The notes under the pieces were generated by a model. That model worked only from the letters and a program-made list of their open reading frames with translations, was not told where the DNA came from and searched no databases. The position numbers were made by a program, and so were the translations under genes. A stretch of DNA of 5,316 nt from Thermoproteota archaeon (GTDB lineage: Archaea > Thermoproteota > Thermoprotei_A > Sulfolobales > Desulfurococcaceae), in NCBI GenBank assembly GCA_013154205.1, contig JAADCY010000025.1:1-5316 (forward strand). The letters are read 5' to 3'. Shown piece by piece: positions 1 through 4,507 of the stretch; positions within the stretch are counted from its first letter, which is position 1; the number at the start of each line of letters is the position of its first letter.

Positions 1-163
1 TGTTTTTATCTATGAGCATGTTGTTCTTGGCGCAGTAAAGATCGCAGAAGGGCTTATCCACATCATAGTTTTTCTCACGAATAGATTCTCTTAGGACATA
101 TAGTTTTAGTGGGAAATGCCTGCACATAGAGCAGGCGAGCAGATTCATCAAGGCGTATCTCAA
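1..163 (-). CDS. Trm112-like zinc-binding methyltransferase activator (partial, C-terminus outside window)
   Basis: Trm112 proteins are small zinc-binding subunits that bind, stabilise and activate class I methyltransferases acting on tRNA, rRNA and release factor; archaea have a single-domain version. The reading begins at TTG (161-163) and is open for 54 codons to the window edge. It shows the family's N-terminal block LLACSMCRHFPLKLYVL with the first CxxC pair (C11, C14), then PFCDLYCAKNN with the second pair (C40, C44), the expected four zinc-ligand pattern. The start is chosen because MRYALMNLLAC matches the usual beginning of archaeal members, a stop codon lies a few codons upstream, and GGTGA (170-174) sits 6 bases ahead. 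An internal ATG at codon 6 is an alternative start. The gene follows the methyltransferase by 26 bases on the same strand, so co-transcription is likely. Family assignment is from pattern recognition; the rest of the protein is not visible. Confidence 0.82.
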   Translation of the reverse strand, partial: MRYALMNLLACSMCRHFPLKLYVLRESIREKNYDVDKPFCDLYCAKNNMLIDKN

Positions 164-169
164 AGTAGT

Positions 170-174
170 TCACC
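170..174 (-). promoter_or_regulatory. Ribosome-binding site that fixes the TTG start of the Trm112-like gene
   Basis: On the minus strand GGTGA lies 6 bases before TTG at 163. It matches the archaeal Shine-Dalgarno core complementary to the 16S rRNA 3' end. It decides the start: the nearby ATG at 175-177 is in another frame and stops after five codons. Confidence 0.7.
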
Positions 175-189
175 CATATATGGCCTAGA

Positions 190-879
190 CTAGAATTTCA
201 TGTTTTTCCTTAGCACTAATTCTGTCGCGACCCATATGAAGTTGACCTTATAATTGATCCCCTCTAGCGCTTTCTTTATGTATCCCTCCACATATTCTCT
301 GCGCGGGATCCCGTGGAGAGAACTCACGATCCTAATCAATAACGGGCTTACACCAGCTTTTCTCGAAAACTCCTTAATCTCACGCCAAGGCGTATCAGGC
401 GAGAACTCGTATACACGACCGAATGCCCCTCTCCGTAAAACCCTAAGGATCTCCAAAAAGAAATCTCTGGGCGAAGGAATATGATGAAGAACACCCGTAG
501 AGACCACATAGTGGAAGGCATTATTCCTAAATGGAAGCCTCATAGCATCTCCTGCAACAACATCCGATACTCCGGGGCCTTCACAAGCTAGAAGCCTCTT
601 CCTTGCCAGAACAACCATTTCCGGCGAAACATCGAGTCCAATAGCATAAAGCGATTTCTTCTTCAGCCCTAATAGTTTTGACAAGAGATGACCAGGGCCA
701 CAACCAACGTCGAGCACATAATTAACTCCTTCTCCAAGATTTAATCGCTCGATAACCAGGCTGTGCAGTCGGCTCATCAATTTGTATCCAGCGATTTTCT
801 CATAGATCCTGGCTGCCAGTCCAGGTATACCGAGTTCGCCTGCCTGCTGTATCTTACGGGCCAATGTGTTAATAGCCAT
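190..879 (-). CDS. Class I SAM-dependent methyltransferase (methyltransferase type 11-like), possible Trm112 client
   Basis: Complete 229-residue protein. The first 50 residues are helical. Motif I is VLDVGCGPGHLL (about residues 55-66), the glycine-rich S-adenosylmethionine loop. GLDVSPEMV (81-89) gives the acidic residue that binds the ribose, GDAMRLPF (110-117) is the motif III region, and STGVLHHIPSP (127-137) with EILRVLRRG (143-151) completes a Rossmann-fold methyltransferase. There is no NPPY-type catalytic motif, so it is not an Mtq2- or Trm11-type N-methyltransferase; the HH motif recalls Trm9/Bud23-like enzymes, but similar motifs are widespread in type 11 enzymes. The substrate cannot be read from the sequence. 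The ATG at 877-879 has GAGG (889-892) 9 bases upstream and a TATA element at 920-927. A Trm112-like gene follows directly downstream, suggesting an RNA or protein substrate, which is an inference. The C-terminal 70 residues are not a recognised domain. Confidence 0.88.
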   Translation of the reverse strand: MAINTLARKIQQAGELGIPGLAARIYEKIAGYKLMSRLHSLVIERLNLGEGVNYVLDVGCGPGHLLSKLLGLKKKSLYAIGLDVSPEMVVLARKRLLACEGPGVSDVVAGDAMRLPFRNNAFHYVVSTGVLHHIPSPRDFFLEILRVLRRGAFGRVYEFSPDTPWREIKEFSRKAGVSPLLIRIVSSLHGIPRREYVEGYIKKALEGINYKVNFIWVATELVLRKNMKF

Positions 880-919
880 GATCCGTTGCCTCGACTAATT
901 ACTAGTAATGATTTCTAGA

Positions 920-927
920 AATATAAA
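920..927 (-). promoter_or_regulatory. TATA-box candidate for the methyltransferase-Trm112 operon
   Basis: On the minus strand the element reads TTTATATT. Archaeal transcription usually begins about 25 bases downstream, here near 897, giving a leader of roughly 18 bases that still contains the GAGG ribosome-binding site at 889-892. The same A/T block (AATATAAA on plus) is also placed about right for the divergent phosphorylase relic starting at 965, so the promoter may have served both directions. No convincing BRE is visible. Position-based inference only. Confidence 0.45.
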
Positions 928-1304
928 CTATGCTTGATTTTTAAGATTCTATAGGAGAAAAACTATGCTGGTGAAACACGTGGAGCGATGTAGGAAGGCT
1001 TTTACTTCTCCCGATTATCTCATCAAGTGCTTGGGCGGAAGACGGATTAGTAAATGGTGATACATCGCTTCTAGGCCGAAAATCGCTTCTTATTCTTGGC
1101 GGCGGATTTCAGACTTGTACCTAAAAATCTGGGAGATATTGTAGAGGATGTCTCGGGCTCCCTACATACTATACGTGTTTGGAAACTGAAAGACGCAGAT
1201 GCTTCTATTATAGCACTAGCCGGTGGTTCAGCATATGTAGAAGCAGTCATGGCCATGCTCTGCTTATCAAACGTTGAGAAAATCTATGCTATGGGCTGAT
1301 GCGG

Positions 1305-1321
1305 AAGTTTAGAAGTTTAGA
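1305..1321 (+). repeat. 8-bp tandem duplication that frameshifts the phosphorylase pseudogene
   Basis: AAGTTTAG occurs twice in direct succession (1305-1312 and 1313-1320), followed by one more A. Removing one copy joins CGSL to DEKIWASDILIA in a single frame, exactly the expected order for the family. This marks a recent slippage-type mutation. Confidence 0.85.
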
Positions 1322-1572
1322 TGAAAAGATTTGGGCCAGCGATATACTGATCGCTTATGTCGCTATACGTGGGAATGGGACTACGTACTGCTATGTTGAC
1401 CTCGAGTATACAGCAACAGCTGATCCTATATATGTGGTAGAACTATACAATAAGCTGAGATGCCGTGGCCTGCAACTAAAGCTAGCCACAATATATAACT
1501 TTTACCCGTTTACGTGAAAAAGAAATACTTGATACTTGAGAAATGGAAAGGAAAAGCTAGTGTATTGAATTC

Positions 1573-1608
1573 GTAGTATCAATATAATAATTATTTATGT
1601 AGTATCAA
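1573..1608 (+). repeat. 10-bp direct repeat flanking a 16-bp A/T-only insertion in the pseudogene
   Basis: GTAGTATCAA is found at 1573-1582 and again at 1599-1608, separated by 16 bases made only of A and T. Deleting one repeat plus the spacer (26 bases) joins CIEFVVS directly to KLLGIPSLPVLVVSD in one frame, which restores the family's expected sequence. The second copy is therefore probably derived. Confidence 0.7.
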
Positions 1609-1737
1609 AGTTATTGGGAATACCATCTCTACCAGTTCTCGTTGTCTCGGATACTCCGGCTCATAAATATAGTGATGTACGCTCTACTGTTAATGTTGCG
1701 GAAAAGCTCCTGAGAATACTGACGGAGATAATATGAG

Positions 1738-1760
1738 AAAGGTTAGTTTTCTAAACCTTT
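1738..1760. terminator. Possible hairpin between convergent genes
   Basis: AAAGGTT (1738-1744) pairs with AACCTTT (1754-1760) around a 9-base loop. It lies in the 28-base gap between the end of the phosphorylase relic and the stop of the PiT gene. On the plus strand the stem is followed by ATTTTC, weakly U-rich. The minus strand lacks a T-run afterwards. Archaeal termination depends mainly on U-tracts, so this is tentative. Confidence 0.3.
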
Positions 1761-1764
1761 ATTT

Positions 1765-2946
1765 TCATGGTAGGTAATTGACGAATACGATTGTTAATAT
1801 ATAGCCTGCAAATATCGTTATGGGCAGTGCTATGAGCCATACACCGAATATCCTGGCTATAAGCCTCATGTTAACGTTCTTGATCCCTCTTGAGATTCCT
1901 ACTCCCATTACTCCGCCCACTATGGCCATTGAGGTCGAAACCGGGAGGCCAAGCCTCGAAACTACGAGCATTGTCAGCGTCGCAGACATTTGTGCAACAT
2001 ATGCTGTCAGTGGAGATAGAGGCGTGATCTTCTCTCCGATAGTACCTATTATCTTGGCGCCCCACATGGCGATCCCTGCTGATAAACCTATAGCTGCCAC
2101 TATCAGCGCGAACCATATTACTAGTGGTGGTTTGCCCACGTTTAATGCGTAGAGGATTGCTGCTAGTGGTCCCGCAGAGTTGGCGACATCGTTTGAGCCA
2201 AAGGAGAACGCCATTGAGAGCGCCGCCATGATTAGCAGTATTCTTGACGCTTCATGTACGGGATCTCCGCCTTTACTGGCCCTGTGTAGCCAGTACTTGT
2301 AGATGAATATGGTTGCTACTGTGCTGATAATGATCGATAGTATGGTTACGTAGACTATATCCGATACTGTAGCTGTTTTTAATAAGATCAGTATCGTGGG
2401 TGTAGCCACAGTCATGTAGGAGGCTATGATCACTGAGATCTTGGCTACTGATGGGTCTTTAAAAGATCTATGGAATACATGGAATAATCCATAAGCTATT
2501 GCGATGGCAGCTACAGGCACTATCGCCCATGCTATCAGGATCTTGATGACTGTTGCCCAGCTAATAAATGACGATCCAACGGCTAACCCAAAACCTATTA
2601 CGCCGCCAATGATACATACGTGTACGCTCATCGGTACTTTGAGGAAAGTGCTAAATAATGTCCATGCACCAGTTGCTATTAGAACAGCTATCATGCCCTT
2701 AATGACTATGCTTCCCTGAATAGCCATTGTGTTGACGATTCCATGCATTACTGTGTTAGTAACATATATTCCAAGGCTGATCGAACCCAGAAAACTCGCT
2801 ATGGCTGCCAGCATCAATGCCTTCTTAACACTGAGAACACCAGCACCTACAGCAGTACCTATGGAGTTCGGTGCATTGTTCGAACCATTGTTCCAGGCCA
2901 CGAAGAACGCGGCCAAAATACTCAAAATCAGCCACAAAATCTGCAT
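1765..2946 (-). CDS. PiT-family inorganic phosphate permease
   Basis: A 393-residue integral membrane transporter that takes up inorganic phosphate with a cation across the cytoplasmic membrane. It has the family's inverted two-half architecture. The N-terminal half carries signature GSNNAPNSIG (residues 21-30) and STFLKVPMSVHVCIIGG (99-115). A long central stretch leads to a polar loop (about 221-235, HRASKGGDPVHEASR). The C-terminal half carries FSFGSNDVANSAGPL (247-261) and LGLPVSTSMAIVGG. Roughly ten hydrophobic segments are visible. In the first signature the usual GANDVAN aspartate is Asn24, while the second keeps Asp253. The length is near the short end of the family and typical of archaeal members. 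The ATG start is preceded by GAGGGTGG (2951-2958) 4 bases upstream. No PhoU-like (DUF47) gene is adjacent inside the window, although such partners are common. Sulfate or other anion transport is less likely, since the motifs fit PiT. Confidence 0.93.
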   Translation of the reverse strand: MQILWLILSILAAFFVAWNNGSNNAPNSIGTAVGAGVLSVKKALMLAAIASFLGSISLGIYVTNTVMHGIVNTMAIQGSIVIKGMIAVLIATGAWTLFSTFLKVPMSVHVCIIGGVIGFGLAVGSSFISWATVIKILIAWAIVPVAAIAIAYGLFHVFHRSFKDPSVAKISVIIASYMTVATPTILILLKTATVSDIVYVTILSIIISTVATIFIYKYWLHRASKGGDPVHEASRILLIMAALSMAFSFGSNDVANSAGPLAAILYALNVGKPPLVIWFALIVAAIGLSAGIAMWGAKIIGTIGEKITPLSPLTAYVAQMSATLTMLVVSRLGLPVSTSMAIVGGVMGVGISRGIKNVNMRLIARIFGVWLIALPITIFAGYILTIVFVNYLP

Positions 2947-2950
2947 GGTT

Positions 2951-2958
2951 CCACCCTC
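2951..2958 (-). promoter_or_regulatory. Ribosome-binding site of the PiT permease
   Basis: On the minus strand the purine-rich block GAGGGTGG ends 4 bases before the ATG at 2946. It supports this ATG as the start, together with the hydrophobic N-terminus beginning immediately at residue 3. Confidence 0.55.
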
Positions 2959-3078
2959 TCTACATTCTCCTATTTAGCATAAATAGACATATGTACCTAA
3001 TTTACGTCTATATAGATTATTACATTTATAATAGATGAGTGCAGAAAGTCGATTATAAGTTTTACCGACCAGTGAAAA

Positions 3079-3083
3079 GGAGG
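3079..3083 (+). promoter_or_regulatory. Strong ribosome-binding site of the TPR-like gene
   Basis: GGAGG lies 7 bases before the ATG at 3091. It is the best Shine-Dalgarno match in the window and confirms the start and that the gene is probably expressed. Confidence 0.7.
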
Positions 3084-3090
3084 AAAAATA

Positions 3091-3663
3091 ATGCTGGAAA
3101 ACATCAAGGCCAAAATACTTGAATACAGGCTTAACAAGATAATAAGGGATCTCGAGGCTAGGGGCAAGATAGATCAAGCTCTAAGCCATTATACGAAACT
3201 ATTACGCGAAATACAGGAATTGCCCAGCCAGAAAAAACTAGAGCTTGAAGCTAGGATACACAGTAGATTAGCAAACATATACATGTATAAGAATGAGATC
3301 AAAAAAGCAGAACTACACGCTTCGAAAGCATACAAGTTATCAATGAGAATAAGCGATAACTATACGAAGTACTCCTTGAAACTAATAATGGCCTCCCTCC
3401 TCTATAGAACGAAAAAACTTGCTCAAGCCGAGAGAATCCTAGACGAAATACTAGCGTTCAAGCCGAAAAACAAGGAGGAATACGAAATAGTTGTATGGGC
3501 ACGTATTCTGAAAACAAAGATCCTAGTGGAGAGCAAGAAGTGTAACGAGGCAAAAACACAGTTTAATCTAATAGAGGAAGAGCTTAAACACCTGGAACAA
3601 TTGAAGTTTGTACTTGAAGAACTCGGCTTCCTTAAAAAAGAAATCAGTTCTACCTGTAAATGA
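3091..3663 (+). CDS. Hypothetical TPR-like helical-repeat protein
   Basis: A complete 190-residue, charged, almost wholly alpha-helical soluble protein with no signal peptide or membrane segment. I do not recognise a specific family. Its pattern fits tetratricopeptide-type helix pairs: one around residues 17-41 (RGKIDQALSHYTKLLREI), a clearer one at 54-84 (RLANIYMYKNEIKKAELHAS, with A/L/Y/A at the expected positions), one at 94-125 (LLYRTKKLAQAERILDEIL) and one at about 130-165 (ARILKTKILVESKKCNEAK). The C-terminus is a further helix. Such repeats usually form a protein-binding scaffold. The gene is divergent from the PiT permease and shares its intergenic region, but co-regulation is only a possibility. 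Base composition and codon use look native (many ATA, AGA, AAG codons). It could instead be a generic helical or coiled-coil protein; the repeat call is by eye. Confidence 0.8.
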   Translation: MLENIKAKILEYRLNKIIRDLEARGKIDQALSHYTKLLREIQELPSQKKLELEARIHSRLANIYMYKNEIKKAELHASKAYKLSMRISDNYTKYSLKLIMASLLYRTKKLAQAERILDEILAFKPKNKEEYEIVVWARILKTKILVESKKCNEAKTQFNLIEEELKHLEQLKFVLEELGFLKKEISSTCK

Positions 3664-3672
3664 TAATTGGAT

Positions 3673-3703
3673 ATCCATGGTGTGCTCTATGGATCTTGTA
3701 TTT
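3673..3703 (+). terminator. Weak hairpin and T-rich tail after the TPR-like gene
   Basis: ATCCAT (3673-3678) can pair with ATGGAT (3689-3694) around a 10-base loop, followed by CTTGTATTT. It begins 9 bases after the TGA stop. The stem is short and A/T-rich, so a terminator role is tentative. Confidence 0.3.
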
Positions 3704-3718
3704 AAATAATGTAAAAAT

Positions 3719-4240
3719 CTACCAAAGCCATTTGGAAGCAGTATCTCAATTCTTAGACAAAACCAAAAATGGTAAATATACAGGTATAAAACATCGTAGC
3801 ATATTCATAAGTCTATTAGCCATAATAACTAAATAACCAGCAGGAGTAATTGTGCTGTCCAACTATATTTCCGTGATTAAGTGATAGATCGTTAGGCTGA
3901 CGGGTACGTGATTATAGAACTTATCCAAGCAAACAACGTATGCTGAAATCTTTGAATCTGATATGTAGGAGTTCTTTTATTACGCCCATTGCTAATGTGT
4001 TTGCTTCTATCCGATAAAAAGAACCTTGCGTTCACTAGCTATGCATGGTTTTTATCTTGGTACTGAACGTGTCAATATAAAACTGTGCTTTATTGATGCT
4101 TGTCCCGTAGAACCTTAGGCCGTCATCGCGCATATAGATGTCTGATTCATTGTATTGGTTGTCTCTCAACATTTACTGTTTTTAGTATATATTCTAGGCG
4201 AGTAGTCGATGCATATCTTGTTAATACCGGGCGATTTTAG
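3719..4240 (-). pseudogene. Decayed protein-coding gene of unrecognised family
   Basis: The minus strand here is protein-like far beyond chance spacing of stops, in pieces that change frame. From ATG 4172 there are 45 open codons containing SDIYMRDDGLRFYGTSINKA and FYIDTFSTKIKT, then two adjacent stops (4032-4037). The same frame then continues with FYRIEANTLAMGVIKELLH and IRFKDFSIRCLLG to a TAA at 3921-3923. A shift of frame at that point gives DKFYNHVPVSLTIYHLITEI, a TAG (3863-3865), then TITPAGYLVIMANRLMNMLR and more to a TGA at 3746-3748 and a TAG at 3719-3721. Upstream of 4172, another frame reads INKICIDYSPRIYTKNSK (to about 4240), so the true start may be there. I cannot name the family. 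The alternation of sensible peptide blocks with stops and shifts points to a dead gene. The 5' and 3' limits are approximate. The plus strand of this stretch is less open. Confidence 0.5.
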
Positions 4241-4486
4241 CCTATGCTTACTGGAGAGAAGGAAAATAGACTATCCAGCCATGGGGAGCTCTGGGTGTAT
4301 AAAAGAAGACTAGAAGAAGAGTTCTAAGAATGGGTTAGCGATGCATGGAATGCTGGCAGTACTATGCATATCTGCTTCTATGAGAACTGATGTGTCGAAA
4401 AAGATGTCAGTATAGCCTATAAGAGAGTTGAGAAGCTAATAAGGGAGGTTGCTACTAGTATTAAAAACGTTAGTGTTAGTTCCTAG
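4231..4486 (+). pseudogene. PaREP1/PaREP8-like (HEPN superfamily) pseudogene, mainly the C-terminal half
   Basis: PaREP1/PaREP8 proteins are small helical proteins of the HEPN superfamily that occur in many copies in Thermoproteota; their function is poorly defined. One plus-strand frame from about 4244 to the TAG at 4484-4486 reads SSHGELWVYKRRLEEEF, a TAA (4325-4327), EWVSDAWNAGSTMHICFYEN, a TGA (4388-4390), then YKRVEKLIREVATSIK. The order H..LW......L.EE, then A..LH..FYE, then V..LI matches my recollection of the C-terminal half of the family. The TGA follows FYEN at a place where tryptophan is common, suggesting a TGG to TGA change. No frameshift is needed across this 80-codon stretch. 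The N-terminal half is missing or too changed to see; AYAYWREGK in another frame (4240-4266) may be a remnant. It has no start or ribosome-binding site. The family call is by motif only. Confidence 0.6.
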
Positions 4487-4487
4487 T

Positions 4488-4506
4488 CCTCTTATACTTT
4501 AAGAGG
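4488..4506 (-). terminator. Perfect hairpin at the 3' end of the ROK kinase gene
   Basis: CCTCTTA (4488-4494) and TAAGAGG (4500-4506) form a perfect 7-bp stem with a 5-base loop, one base after the kinase stop codon. On the minus strand a run of five T follows at about 4464-4468, as expected for an archaeal U-tract. It also sits just past the end of the PaREP1-like relic on the plus strand, so it may act in both directions, though no T-run follows on that strand. Confidence 0.5.
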
Positions 4507-4507
4507 C

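Larger units (their letters stand above)
965..1736 (+). pseudogene. Nucleoside phosphorylase (PNP/uridine phosphorylase superfamily) pseudogene, full-length but disrupted
   Basis: Intact relatives cleave purine or pyrimidine nucleosides with phosphate in nucleotide salvage. The family can be followed across three frames. The relic starts at ATG 965 after GGAG (954-957), with SPDYLIKC (1007-1030) resembling the usual PYHIKC start. An unclear stretch carries the former GDP.R region (about 1031-1100). Then come LAGGSAYVEAVMAMLCL and EKIYAMG (to 1296), an in-frame TGA, CGSL, DEKIWASDILIA and AIRGNGTTYCYVDLEYTAT (about 1301-1425), fragments PF/REKEILDT/EKWKGKA (about 1507-1560), CIEFVVS, and finally VLVVSDTPAHKYSDV with the conserved VSD aspartate, ending at TGA 1734-1736. 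The 772-base span fits about 257 residues, the normal length, so decay was by point changes and small indels. The damage includes the TGA at 1297, an 8-bp tandem duplication (1305-1320), a 26-bp insertion near 1573-1608 and further single-base shifts near 1100 and 1510-1540. The two longest fragments (1096-1299, 1299-1517) are not separate genes. Confidence 0.85.
2947..3090. promoter_or_regulatory. Divergent intergenic promoter region between PiT and the TPR-like gene
   Basis: This 144-base A/T-rich gap separates two divergently transcribed genes. On the plus strand TTTATAAT (3025-3032) is a TATA candidate that would start transcription near 3054, giving a leader of about 37 bases. On the minus strand the same block read backwards (ATTATAAA), or the 10-bp palindrome TCTATATAGA (3007-3016), could serve the permease. 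A second plus-strand TATA-like block (3051-3058) would start transcription inside the ribosome-binding site and is less likely. Which element is used cannot be decided from sequence alone. Confidence 0.4.

Noticed and set aside
254..484. Plus-strand open frame inside the methyltransferase
   Set aside because: It is antisense to a well-supported gene, has no ribosome-binding site and no recognisable protein pattern. The same holds for the open frames at 1820-2152, 2504-2982 and 5029-5250.
1297..1299. Selenocysteine or reassigned TGA
   Set aside because: The frame is lost again 20 bases later and at several other sites, and TGA is the stop codon of intact genes in the window.
1096..1517. Two adjoining short genes overlapping at ATGA (1096-1299 and 1299-1517)
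   Set aside because: Together they are consecutive parts of one nucleoside phosphorylase; the overlap is created by an in-frame TGA and an 8-bp duplication.
4035..4172. Intact 45-residue small protein on the minus strand
   Set aside because: It has no ribosome-binding site, and protein-like sequence continues in the same frame beyond its stops and upstream of its ATG in another frame, which fits a decayed longer gene better.
4241..4345. Open minus-strand frame opposite the PaREP1-like relic
   Set aside because: It has no start codon, and the plus strand shows the family motifs; it is most likely a mirror of the relic.
3664..4507. CRISPR array, tRNA or insertion sequence in the gene-poor stretch
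   Set aside because: No regularly spaced repeats, no cloverleaf-like segment and no terminal inverted repeats or transposase motifs were seen.
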